Shown in pieces: positions 23,553 through 35,688 of a stretch of DNA of 64,000 bases; within the stretch, counting starts at the first letter, position 1, and each line of letters opens with the position of its first letter. The notes under the pieces were generated by a model, which saw only the letters and a list, made by a program, of their open reading frames with translations, did no database searches and was not told the origin of the DNA. Source of the stretch: Oxytricha trifallax (Eukaryota > Ciliophora > Spirotrichea > Sporadotrichida > Oxytrichidae); the NCBI GenBank assembly GCA_000711775.1, contig ARYC01000781.1, positions 1 through 64,000 on the forward strand, given 5' to 3'. The translations under genes were made by a program, and so were the position numbers.

Positions 23553-23975
23553 ATTATTGTAGGAATACAATTGATTTGGGAAATAAGTTTATAATTAATA
23601 AATTAAATAATTTAAATCGTGGCAGTTAACTTTCTTGAAACCTAGACAATATGGTACTTGTTCGAGAGAGAATTCAAAATCAGCTGGACTTTACTATTGA
23701 CGGTACCCCTCTATCGCATCCCAGAGTGAGATAACTCGACTTTAATTAGGGCAAAAAATCAACTAAACAAATCACCAAAAATTAAAGTCGAGTTATCTCA
23801 CTCTGGGAATGCGATAGAGGGGTACCGCCAATAGTAAAGTCAAGCTAATTTTGAATTCTCTATCGAACAAGTACCATATTGTCTAGGTTTCAAGAAAGTT
23901 AACTGCCACGATTTTAATTATTTAATTTATTAATTATAAACTTATTTCCCAAATCAATTGTATTCCTACAATAAT
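23553..23975. mobile_element. Palindromic MITE-like element, family P, copy 1
   Basis: The left arm starts TATTGTAGGAATACAATTG and the right arm ends with its complement. The arms contain GGTACTTGTTCGA and CCCCTCTATCGCAT and fold around a centre near 23764. TA flanks TTGTAGG...CCTACAA on both sides, as for Tc1/mariner-type insertion. Related copies lie at 46502-46921 and 48520-48939. It encodes no protein. Confidence 0.83.
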
Positions 23976-26212
23976 AAAAATTAATAAATTATTAAAGACT
24001 GTTAAGATATTTTCTTTGATACTCTCTATTAATTTGCTTAAAAAAATTGCATTTTTAAGATTTAAATTATTATAAAAGGATTATAAAAAAGAATAAATAT
24101 TACGAATGCTTATAGATATTAACCAAACTTAATAAAATGCTAAAATTTAGGTGACTACCATTTTATTACATAATTTAATATTTTTAATTGCAATAAATAA
24201 TCAAAATATTGAAATTATATTTTAATGCAAAATTAATTCTAATTTATAAATACAATACAATAATATTTTATTCAGTAAATTTGTTAATAATCATAAAGAA
24301 AGTTAATAATATATATAAAATTTAATATATAATGTAAATTTCTAACTTGATTGAAAAATTAATCTTAAATTATAGTAAAAAATTAATAATCAATTCATAC
24401 TATAAAAATTTAATTATGAAAATAATAATCAGTAACTTATAACTTTCCGCATGTTAGCATCATAACATTTTTTAAAAAAACAAGCAATTAATTGTCAAAT
24501 GCATTTATATATAAGTGAATTTTGAATGATTGTGAGATTTTAATATTTAATTGAAAATTCAAATTCAATATATATATGTACCTTAATGTAAAATACTTTG
24601 ATATCCGACATAATTCTAATTAAGTTTTAATTAAATTCCATATGAATCACTAAAGAGCAATAATTACTTTACTCGTAAATAAAAAAAGACTCAACATAAT
24701 TTAATAAGAGATATTTTAGCTTATTCAGACCAATTATTGTTCATGTATTAATAGCCGACTCCTTAACATATGCCGCATTCTGTACTAAAACTAAATTTGT
24801 TTAATTTCAATGATAAATGAATATATAGTACAGTTTATCATAAAAAATAAATCAATAATTGAATATAAAATTGAAATAAGTAAGAATAAAATGTAAACAA
24901 TATATACTGAGAGACTGATTGACCATGTGCACTCACAAAAAATGTATGTTTCAAAATATACTTCTTAATTTTTTAATTTATAACTGTTCTCCCTGGTGTG
25001 CTGAAAGATATTTCACAAATATACACAAATACAAGGCGTGAAGAAGAATGATCAAATTTAAACAACATTTGACAAGTAGAGTGTTCTTACAAAATAACTG
25101 CTCTTAAATATTCATTATTGAATATCACATTTAGTATTTTTTTTGAAATATTGAGTTTTTATTATATATTACGCCTTTTCACTTATTTTTTACAAATATT
25201 ACACAAATATAATTAATATAAATGAGCGAAAAAGTTTCTGCAAATATGAATCTGAGAATTTTAAAGTATAAATTTCGTGTCAAATAAAATAATATATTTT
25301 TTATTTAAAAAATCTTTATTTAAGCTAATCTGCTACATATAAACAAATATTGCTTTTTTTGGTAATGTCCTTGTAGAAGTGGCTAGTTAATTTTTTTTCT
25401 TTCAAAATTTAAAAATAATCTAAAATTTATAAAACTACCTAAATATCTCAAAAATATCATATATTAATTTTTCTTATAATAACAGCTGTTATTATAGTTT
25501 TCTTTATTATAACTTAATAAGAGATAAGTAATTTTATAAAAAATATACTCTTTTTTATTTTATATTTTATTTTATTTGAAATATTACTTATTATTATGGA
25601 TTTTCTCTTAGTAAAATATATACTGTTATTTAATGATAAAGTGACCCTCAGTTTGACTCTTTCTTAGAATATTTTCAAAACTAAATTCAGTATAAGAATA
25701 TAATTAATTATAAGTAAAATCTTCATTACTGCCTATTTTTTTCATATTTCAAATAAATTTGACTATTAATTTGAAACAAGGGTTTTAGCTTATAATCTTG
25801 GAAGATTTGGTGGCATATTGCAATAAATACAATCTTATTCATGGAGAACCATATATTAATTTAGTTAATTAATAATACTATAATTTCTATAAATTTACTA
25901 TTGAAGAAGACAATTAAATTGAGAAATCAAATTAATGTAAATAAAATGATTTTATTTTAAATAAGCTGCTTTTAAAGTTTGAAAATTTGTTGACTAAGTT
26001 CGTTTATAGAGTATCTCTAAATTTTAAATTTATATATAGAATTAAATCTGAGTTAATTCGTTCCTTAGTTAAAATTAAAAAATAAGCAAAAATTAAGTCC
26101 AGTTAATTTTAAATTCCCTATTATAAACCCAATAATACTAAATATTCAAATTTTCAGACACTTATTTTTAATCTATTAACTTACCTAGATTAAAGTAAAT
26201 TTTATATAGTAA
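23976..26212. other. AT-rich DNA without a gene
   Basis: No coding island. A perfect 22-bp palindrome lies at 25475-25496 (centre AACAGCTGTT). A short relic of the family-P arm (AGTCCAGTTAATTTTAAATT) lies near 26097-26117. Otherwise nothing recognised. Confidence 0.6.
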
Positions 26213-26705
26213 TCAGACATCCTTATCAATTTCCATCAATTTTTATACTTTTCTTATGAAAATTTTAACTAAAATAATTATGCAAACCATGCCTGTGGTC
26301 TGCTCCATCTATCCAGTTTTCTCGAGACCTACTGGCTTTTGTACGGGTGGTGGGTAGTAAGCTCCCTGTGGATATTGACCCCATCCTGTGGCGAGTGCTT
26401 AACCCTAAAGTGGGTAGGGTTGAGGCTGGACCTTTTCTGTAAGACCCATTCCTCCAAAGCCAGCTCCCACTCCTCCAAAGCCAGCTCCAGTAGCCATACC
26501 AGTGTTAGCTCCTAATCTAAATATAAAGGTTTCATAGTCTATATTAAAGCATCCTTTGAAGAATAATTGAATTTTTTCCCAAACAATTATTATTGTTGTT
26601 GAATGCATTTGTTGTCTAATCAATGACTGGCTGCGTGATGCTAGTCTTCAAATCCTTATGTTTGCCGGTGGCCAAGTTTGCCTTATTTTATTGTTCAAAG
26701 CTCAT
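26213..26705 (-). CDS. Small Gly/Gln/Pro-rich protein (I)
   Basis: ATG at 26705 (MSFEQQNKANLATGKHKDLK). The first island ends in an Asn run near 26585. An AT-rich segment of about 70 bp, an IES or intron with unclear ends, separates it from a Gly-rich part with a short duplication (GAGFGGVGAGFGGMG) and a Tyr/Pro/Gln tail (GWGQYPQGAYYPPPVQK). The composition suggests a disordered, possibly RNA-associated or structural protein; no domain recognised. The last residues before TGA 26213-26215 are AT-rich and may be intron, so the true C-terminus could lie just after QTTGMV. Confidence 0.55.
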
Positions 26706-27297
26706 CTCTATCTCTTGTTACTTAATAAGTGTTGTGTGTTTAAAAATCTTGGAAATTAAAGTAATATGATCAAAATATCACTCCTTATAAATCTTAAGAT
26801 TTACTTAATTTGATTCATTAACCTTAAGACTTTTACTATATTTGGATCAATTCTTGAATCATCATTAAACATACTACTACTCCGTTTTAATCATCCAAAT
26901 TTGCTTTGTAAAGGAAATATTTGTGGGGATAAGTGAATTATAAAATATTGACTGTATTTACTATAAAAGTGGAATACAATATTCGTTGAGGTAAAATTTG
27001 AAATAAATAGAGGAAGAAGAATAATCATTAATAGAATAAAAGTAAATAGAATTATTAAGGTTGAAGATTTTTATAGAATAAACTTAAGTTAAAGAATGAA
27101 AAGAGTAATGAGTATAAATTAAACAGTCACTTTCCTATTATATCCCAATCTATCTCGAAATCATGTATAAGTTAATGTTAGGGTCAACATCACTAACAAA
27201 TATCATGATGTTCAGATTTCTGCTTTTTATAATCTCATACTCAATTCTTTTCTTGAAAAGAGATAAAACTGTTATTTATCTCCTTATTCGGCTTTGT
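26706..27297. other. Intergenic AT-rich DNA
   Basis: Between the start of gene I and the end of the porin gene. No coding island seen. Confidence 0.55.
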
Positions 27298-29465
27298 TCA
27301 AATGGTCCATTCGAGCAAGAGTCCGAAGTTGTAGTTAGTCTTGGCTGGCTCGTTGACTAATCTTGTGAGGTTGAAGTCGTCTGAGAAGACGAATCTCAAG
27401 TTTCTGTCGAATCTGTGGATCCATGACATGCCGAGGGTGAGCTCGTTCTTTGCTTGAACCTTGGTCTTAAGAGTGATATCTGGAGAGAGATTCAATATCA
27501 ATTTTTAGGAAATGCATAAGTAAATTTTGTATCAAATTAAGGGAAGTAACATACTTAAAATGAATCTATGATTGTACTCACCAGCGAAGTTAAGCCAGAC
27601 TGGTTGATCGAAGAGTCCCTTGGTCTTTTGAGTATGATCATAAGCAGCTTCGATGGAGTGTCTAGCAGAGCTAGTGTGTTGATGATTGCATCCAAGAGTG
27701 AAGTGTTGCTTAAGAGCATCTTTATTTATTATGAACAAAATAACATTTTAACAAAGCATCAGCCTTGAGGAAGAAATCTCCTTGTCTGTTCTTGAGAGTA
27801 AGAAGACCAACAAGAGTTTTGACTTGGTCCAAGTCGTGCTCAAGTTTGTAACCCAAGTGATACTCGTTCACGTTGAAACTCAATGAGTTCTTGAGGAGTC
27901 TTTTTTAGTCGATGTTGTTCCAGAGGAAGTCAACCTATACAAAAGAGTTAAGAATAATGTTCGTTATTAGGGAATGCTTTCACTCAAAGAGTGATTCAGG
28001 AAGGTTTTTTTGATTAATTTATTGATTTGTTATGGAAAAATTCTTAACAGTTATAATGTGGATTGTATTATAATGGATTTATAATAAAATTTCTCTTTCC
28101 TTAAAGCATTTTTGTCAATTTGATTAATTGCGTAAAATTATTTTAAATAAAATTTAAATTTTAGCTATAGATATGTTAAGGAAGCGATTAAAGATTTATA
28201 ATAAATAATCCACTCCTGGCGGAGGAGAAAAAGATTCATTGAATAGATGATACTTACGGTTAACCAGGGTCTGAGGGGTCCGACCTGGGGGATGCCGACC
28301 TTAAGAGTTTCAGTGTTATCGATTCTTCCGCTTGAGGGTTCGTAAACTAAATTTATAGTAACCCGACCATATTTCATCATTAATTGAGCTAAATCAATAT
28401 ACAATTTTATTTTATTACTCATAAAAAATACTTTAGAATAACTTTACTTAGTGGCGTGCTTCAATTGGACAGTTCTGTCATCAGTGTTGTGTTCGCTTGG
28501 CTTATATCCAATTTCATAGTTGAGCACGGTGTTGCCGAGCTTATATTTTTAATTTTAGTCTATTAATAATGCTGTCAATTAAAGCTTCTTCCAAAAGCTC
28601 AAACTCCAACATAAAACATTATTACCGCATGAGCTTAAGCTTTTGAGAAACATCTTTGATTCCATTGTACTTAATGGTGGTGCCGTTCACGACTCCGTAA
28701 GAGAGGGTTTGAGCTGACTCTGAAACTCCGTCACCCTTTACTTCATTAATGATCTTTCTAAGTCTGAACACGTGTCTCAAGTTCTATACAGAAAAGGTGT
28801 CGGTTAAAAATGAAAAACGGGGGCTTTATTAAGTATTTAGTAGATGATGAATCTTAAGACTCTTGAAATATCATAAAAAATGCTATTACTTGATTAAGAC
28901 CAATTTAGGTATAAAAGTTTGATTACTATATTTTTACACTTCACATATTTAAAAAAATATTGTATCTTAAATTAATAAATTTTTCAATAACTTTAATAAG
29001 AAACTTTTTTTATGATATTAAATTCATCAGGATATCCCTTATCCAAAAGAAAATTTAATAAAATCTTAATATTGCATTTAAGCTGATTTTGAAGTATAAT
29101 CTTTCACTTTGAAAGAATTTAAGCTTAACATAAAATCATCTTTACTTCAATCATCTTGTAAATTCATTTCAGCAATATAATATTTCTATTCACTATTTAT
29201 TTTGATCCAAGAATAAGTTTTATATTTATTTATAATATGTCTTGAATCTAATGGGAACTTACGACTCCTTCGCCGGGGTTTGAGTTAACTCTGACAATAG
29301 CTGGGTGGCTGACATAGAAGTTCTTGGTGAATCTCTCTACAAACAAAGTTAAGCAACTGTTTTAGAGGTATATGGGCTCGAAACCCAAGTAACATTAGGA
29401 TCTATGTGAAAAAACTTACGATCGTGCTCGAAAGTTAGGTCTCCGAAAAAGTTAGTCTTAGGCAT
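27298..29465 (-). CDS. Mitochondrial porin (VDAC-like, Porin_3 family)
   Basis: Likely the beta-barrel channel for metabolites in the mitochondrial outer membrane. ATG 29465 gives MPKTNFFGDLTFEHD. Successive coding islands alternate polar and hydrophobic residues as beta-strands do: TVLNYEIGYKPSEHNTDDRT, SLSFNVNEYHLGYKLEHD, NELTLGMSWIHRF. The last strand NYNFGLLLEWTI ends directly at TGA 27298-27300, as in VDACs, where the C-terminus is a barrel strand. At least five introns or IESs occur, including an IES with pointer TAAGCTC (28537-28637) and a long gap at about 28795-29262. The summed length is close to the usual 280-300 residues. In-frame TAA in NNIDQKRLL supports the Gln reading. Confidence 0.82.
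28537..28637 (-). other. IES in the porin gene, pointer TAAGCTC
   Basis: GAGCTTA on + at 28537-28543 and 28631-28637. Removing 94 bp joins SQKLKL to GNTVLNYEIG. Confidence 0.85.
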
Positions 29466-30240
29466 CTCTTAAAATAACAATAACAAATAATTTTAATTTA
29501 TTGCTAAAATAGAAATATGCACTTTTCTGAATTTTGAATAAAATGAATCGTAGGATGGATTAATATAAACCTTTGAAAATAAATTAAGAGTATAATAAAT
29601 ATAATTTATAAAGTCTTAATAAGAAATTTTATGATTTGTAAGTATATATTAATTTATTGTTCTATTTTTTAGATTAAATTTTTATTACTTATCTTTAAAT
29701 TTTTATCATAAAAACTAGATAAAAGGACTTTGTTTCCTTACAATTTATATTTCTAAAAATAATTTAATGTTTTCAATAATGATTGAGGTTGAAGATATTT
29801 AAATAACTTAATTGATTAAGATTTGTGATAAAAATAATAATCTTTGATTTTAACTTAACAGAATCTGTAAGTCAATTTAATCATAACTCAGATAAAACGG
29901 AGTTAATGGTTAGGGTAAAATTAATAGGTGAAAAATCAAAATATTATAGAATTTTTTATGTGTAATAAAACTTAAATTTTTTATGAGGTATATAGCATCT
30001 AAAAATTTATTAAACTTTTAAGATTTAAGATGCATATTATTTTAAAGATTAATATAAACTATTCACTCACACCTATATATCCATCCTGTTCAATGAATTG
30101 CTTTACTTCTAGTTTATTAGTTATAAGTTTATGATAAAATATTTCTTATAAGAATCGAAACTGGGAGTGATTGAAACTCTATATGGTTTCACATTCTTCA
30201 TACATGACTAGAATTATGGCGTTAACTTTAATCTGCTTAT
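29466..30240. other. Intergenic AT-rich DNA
   Basis: Between the porin start and the end of gene K. No coding island or repeat recognised. Confidence 0.55.
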
Positions 30241-33192
30241 TCAATTTCGTCTATTTTTCTTAGGCTTGTCCCATCCTCTTCGTCTCTTATGAACTTGGTA
30301 GTAGATTGGAACTGTAAATTATCATCACCTAGTGAGCCAATGAGTTGCTACTCTTCAGCTGCCACTTAAATTGGCTTACTTTAATAAGTTTGTCCTGCGA
30401 AGCCAGTTTGTTAACTGTTACTGCTCTAACCAGATATATTCATTTTTTAGCCTGACATTTCTGAGTGAAGTAACTTAGCCTCTTCATCGAAGTTACGTTG
30501 TGCGTGTCTTTGATAAATCTTTGTAGAGCCCTAATCTGCTCCGCCTCTAGGGGAAAGCTTAGGTGAAGGGGTTCTCGATTCTTTGATAGTAGAGAGGGAG
30601 GAATTTATTTTACTGATTTCGCTCATTTCTGAAACTTTTCTTGAGTTGTTAGGGTCGGAATAAATGCTCATGTTTAGTGGAGAGGTATCTGAAGTTATTT
30701 TTCCAAAACCCCTTCTACTTTCATCAAATAAAGGATCGTTATGAGGCTCACTAATAAACTGTCGTGCATTAAAGCCACAATAAAAGTTTATGAAATATTT
30801 ATTTACAATAAAGTAGATTTTTAATTAAGTTTTGAAAATGATGACTATATATTTTAATTATATTTATGAGAATTAATGAAAATATTATAAAAAGTAAAAA
30901 TTGATACTAATCATATCACATTTTATTTAGTAAAATGTTTATTAAAAAATTTAAATAAATTTTATTTTATTTTGAATAGTTATTTTTGTAAAAATAATTT
31001 TTATCTTTCACTATTAAAGTCAATAAATTTAATACAAAAATGAAAAATTCCAATTAAAGATATGAAGATTATATTATTTATTGTAAAATTTGAAGCTGGT
31101 TGCTGTATATACTCATCAATTTTAGACTACAATAAAGTATATATCATAATTTAATTAAAAGTTTACAAGCATGGAGTTGAGATACATCTCAGGGAAGCCT
31201 TACGTATTCTTGCAAATTTTATTGACCAATGTTTTAATAATATCCTTCTGTATGTTGTAAGTGAGCATCTCTTATTAAAGACTGGATAATATTGCAAAAA
31301 CTACTTCATTAAAACGCTGAGATTTTTCATTTAAGTCTTCGATACAATTCAACCCTTAATTGTTTTCTTGATGCTAATTTAAATCCTTTTAGATTTGCTC
31401 TATATCATATATTTTTAAAAAAATCTATTCTTACATGTAATTGCCCTTTCCCAGAAGTCAATCTCTTGCCAAATTTTGTGGTCTGAGATAAGCTCATACA
31501 AAAATTTCTTTGTATTTTAGCCACCTTGAGATGCAGGGTTAAAATAGAAAGTGGAAGAGAGGAGAAGACAATTGACTGCTACATAAGTATCGGAAACATT
31601 CATTATTTCATCTAAGACTATTCTTATCAATTCACTTATTGACATAATTGATTGGTCTGAAGTCATACTATGAACGTTTTTTATTCTAAATTGATTCAAC
31701 AGATTTATGAAAATCAGTTGAGCCTAATTATGTCTGATCATACTACGAAACTATAAATAAGATTCAATTATAATAATAGCTTACAGCATTTTTATCTTCC
31801 TCTCTTAGTCTAATACCATCCCAACATAACAAAATTAATCTGTCGATGCTTTATTGAGCATTTATTAGAAAGTTATTTTAATTGAAAAGAGTTTTCATGG
31901 CATCTCCTTCAAAATCTGAAGAATTTTTAGTAGGACTGGACTGTAAGCCAGAGCTTTGGTTATTAAGCCAGTCACTTGAAAAATCGATAACTTTTTATCT
32001 CTAAAAAAGTTTAACATACATTTTAAATTACATCGAATTCTGGAAGTGAATTAAGATGCTTGTCTGCACATTCTCTCAGTTACAATTCTTTAATATCCTA
32101 TAATTTAAATCATACTATTTATTATTACTTTCTAAAGCCTGTCTATATGATTTCCTATCTCATCATTATGCTGTTTGCTTATAATGGCGAATTCGCTTAT
32201 ACAATTTGATAAAGCTTCTGCATTTTGTTTCACGCCTCTCTCGCACTCCTCGATAATTTCAGTCATTTTAACAGCATAAGATTTTCTAAATAGTTATGAT
32301 TCCCTAACTACTTTTTGATACTCCATCATCAATTACTCTTAATCTTTCTTTAAGGTCTCACTCTAATTTACCATTTTATCTTGATATGACTACGATTGCT
32401 TATTTGAGCTTTTAGAAGTTCCAATGAGTTTTTGAATCAAAGATTCTCCCTTTCTCTGCTTCTGCTCAATTTTAACGCTTTTCATATTTCTGTTGGTAAG
32501 CTACTGACAAATATTCTGTAGCTAATTGACCAGATTCGAACCGTCATTCATATACTAAGCCATATGCTTTTCCTAGCGTCTTAACACATCTGAGAGCATT
32601 GAGGCTAAATTTTCTGTGGGACCTACGCTTGTTCTACGAATTTAATCTGCTTTACTAAGGCAGTAATTTTGAAGCATTTAAACAGCTGTTTAATATTGCC
32701 TAAAATCAAAATAAAGATTAGCATGGAAACTTCAAATGCGAAATAAATGATTTTATGACATAATGAAATTTGACTATTACTTTATCTTCTTACACATTAT
32801 AAATAATAGTGGAATTTTATTGTGAACTTGCTGTGCTAGATCCTGAATAGTTTTTCTATTAAGCCATTGAATTGCCAAGACCCACTAAATCATGTTTGTG
32901 TAAGCCAATTCGTCTCAAAGAAATTTCATAAGATTTTTCACATTAGAGTATCTCAGATATTATTACTTGTAATTTTTCCATTGCATTCATTTACTCTTTG
33001 CTGTCATTTTGTATTATCTTGTATTTTTACTAAAATATTGGATAAGTTTAAATTGAAATTATTAATAAATTGAAAAGGAATAAAAATAGAGAAACTTTTG
33101 CATATAACATAAAAAGATAAGCTTACCCAGTATGGAGCAAAATGTTCCAGAGTTGGTTCAGTTTGAGATTAATTTTATAGTCCACTTTCCAT
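30241..33192 (-). CDS. Coiled-coil protein, possibly F-BAR type (K)
   Basis: ATG 33192 gives a short first exon ending HFAPYW before GTAAGC. Later islands encode long charged helices (YCLSKADQIRRTSVGP; RKGESLIQKLIGTSKSSNK; MTEIIEECERGVKQNAEALS). A helical C-terminal block follows (LSSLQQEMLTYNIQKDIIKT; GFPEMYLNSMLV), then a disordered Ser/Gln-rich tail (SRTPSPKLSPRGGAD) ending KKNRRN at TGA 30241-30243. The aromatic start followed by long heptad-like helices resembles F-BAR membrane-bending proteins, but I see no decisive motif, so this is a weak inference. At least five introns or IESs interrupt it; not all joins are resolved. The start is divergent from gene L, 161 bp away. Confidence 0.6.
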
Positions 33193-33353
33193 TGCCAAAA
33201 TAATGATATAATTATAATTAAAATCTTATAATTCTCTACTCTTTCCAGTAAAAACTAAGCTCTTATTACTGATATATTAAAGGAATTTGAGTGATCAACG
33301 ATATAATTAATTTAATTACAAAATCCTTTTTACTAAATTAAAAATGCAAAATT

Positions 33354-34776
33354 TTACTTATAATCATCAATACCATGACGATTCAGACGCTAATTATTTC
33401 TGTAATGTGTAAAGCGATGAGATATCTCAAGTCACTTATTATACAGAAGATTATAGTAATTGTGATGAACCCAGTAATTAATAGAATCTACAATAGTATT
33501 GTTCTTACAATCAGGAGTTCTATCAAAGTTAAGATTAAACAGACTATAATCTTGCTTAAAATCAGTATAATCCTCAAATTTAGAAAGCGGAATAATTACT
33601 AAAAACCTAAATGCAAAAGTAAAATTCTAATATTTTGGGTAATCAGAACTTCATTGGTACCTCGTATTATGAACAAATAAGCTAATATTCACCTTAGTAT
33701 GATCAAAATCCATTGTTGGGAAGTGAGGACACTGAATTTTAAACCAATTAAAGTTATGATCAACAATCATTGCAAAGTGATATTTTGCAGGCTGATGATG
33801 ACACAAGACTCTAATTCCTCTAAAATCTGGAAGATTCCGAGATGAGTAAGTTTTTTAAACTGATTTAATAATATGTTTTAGATTTTGAGGATGATGAATT
33901 TGTATAGCAAAATGCCAGCGACTCAGATGAAAATTCATCTAAGAAAGGATATATTGTGGAAAATCTCAGTGTTGATGAAATTGTTAAGAGATATTTCTCG
34001 ATTGTAAAATCTTCAAAGCAGTAAGTTTAACACTTTATAAAACGTTGAATTAATTAAGTCTAAAGTATTAAATTCAAATTATGATTAAAACTTTATAACC
34101 TCACATTAGACACGATTATTTTCAATAGTAATTTAATTTAAATTAACTATTAAAATTTTAATATAAATTGAAAAATAAGATATTCAGGTATTTAAATTTT
34201 AATAAAACATCATATACGCTGTGATATATATTAAGAAGTAATTTGAAGAAACAAATATTTTCCCTTTAGTAAACATGTAATTTGGTTCATGCCCCAGAAT
34301 TAAATTCACCCAGTTATTAGGACAATTTATTTCCTTCATTTTTTAAAGACAACTAGTAACAAAATTGTTCATGCTATTAACTTCGTGAGATTGAAATGAA
34401 TTTTACTTCAACTTATTTTTATTATTAGTATTTAATCTATTTTTACTATATTTTCCATAATAATGTTCAATTCTTTAATTTACATTTTTCACAGAGGCAA
34501 GAATGAATAAACAATTGAGAAAATTCAAGATGGTTTGAAGTCACTCTTACACGTATAAGAAAGAGATAAAAGAGGCAAACCTATAAATCAGACTTAAAAT
34601 GATTCATTCATAGTTTTCCCTAATGTAAGTATTTCTTAGAAATATGATTATAAATGAAATACTTGTTTATACGACCTACTTCATATTAAAAATAAAAAAC
34701 TTTCTTTTTATAGCTGAATGAAATTGGAAAGTAAGAAGATATTTACAAAATCATTATGCAAAACTTATTTAGATGA
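33354..34776 (+). CDS. Q/N/Y-rich protein with small helical C-terminus (L)
   Basis: ATG 33354 (MQNFTYNHQYHDDSD). The first 160 or so codons are extremely rich in Gln, Asn, Tyr, Ser and Asp (QYCSYNQEFYQSQDQTDYN), a prion-like composition. After three GT-AG introns the C-terminal part is acidic, then helical (LSVDEIVKRYFSIVKSSKQG; IEKIQDGLKSLLHVQERDK) and ends IIMQNLFR before TGA 34774-34776. No domain recognised. In-frame TAA/TAG codons are very frequent in the first exon, so standard-code gene finders would miss it. Confidence 0.7.
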
Positions 34777-35688
34777 TTAATGATTAAAAGTTCATAAATA
34801 AATTATACATTAATTCATTTTCAATATATTTTCAATTCTATGATGATCATGTATAATTCAAAAATTGAATAATATATCAATTTAAACATCTTTCAGTCAT
34901 TTTTATATAAAATATTCCTAAAATTAATATTGAATGTTTCAAATTAAATTAAAGAATTTGCTTATATTATAATTTTACTTTTTTAAATTAATTTTAAATA
35001 AAGAATTAAATTTATGATTATTATACTTAAAAACATCAAAACTACTAAATTTTCTATATTAATATTACAACATTAATTAGAATTTTAAGAATAAATACTT
35101 CTTTTTTAAAAAGATTTGTACTTGATAAAAATATCAATTACTTAAAGTTTAGTTAATAATTATATTTAAAAAAGTTTATTTTATTAAATAATCATAACTC
35201 TATATGTTTGCGAGAATTTTCAATCATATTTATAGATTATTCAAATTATTTGGATTAGAATTTCTTTGAACAATTATATTTTATATTTTAATATCTTTGC
35301 TTTTACAAATATTTCATAATTTATAATAAATATACTTTATATAAATATTTAAAAGAAAAATGAAAATTATATCAATTTATAATGCTATTTTTTATCAGAA
35401 ATTAAGAATCAATAATGTACAAATTAAGAAAAGTAATCTATAATAAATTTTCATTTTAATTTTATTTCTGTCGTTAATAATATGATTAAGATTATATTAT
35501 TCGTTTAATCTATTAAGCCTTATCATTAAAGAATTAAATTATGTTTCCTATTTTTCTTAAAAAAATTAATATAAAGTTACTCAAAATGAAGTAATATATA
35601 AGAAAATAAATTATATTGATATTATTTAATATTTTAAGTAGAAATAATAAGTTTAAGCAATATTCTTTGTTTTTATTATTCAATATTA
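34777..35688. other. AT-rich intergenic DNA
   Basis: About 0.9 kb without coding signal between genes L and M. Confidence 0.6.

Noticed and set aside
25475-25496. Perfect 22-bp palindrome as a terminator or operator
   Set aside because: No gene nearby and short AT palindromes are expected by chance in this composition.
28165-28422. 85-codon minus frame with KVGIPQVGPLRPWL
   Set aside because: Only the middle part is coding (porin exon); the ends are intron or IES sequence.
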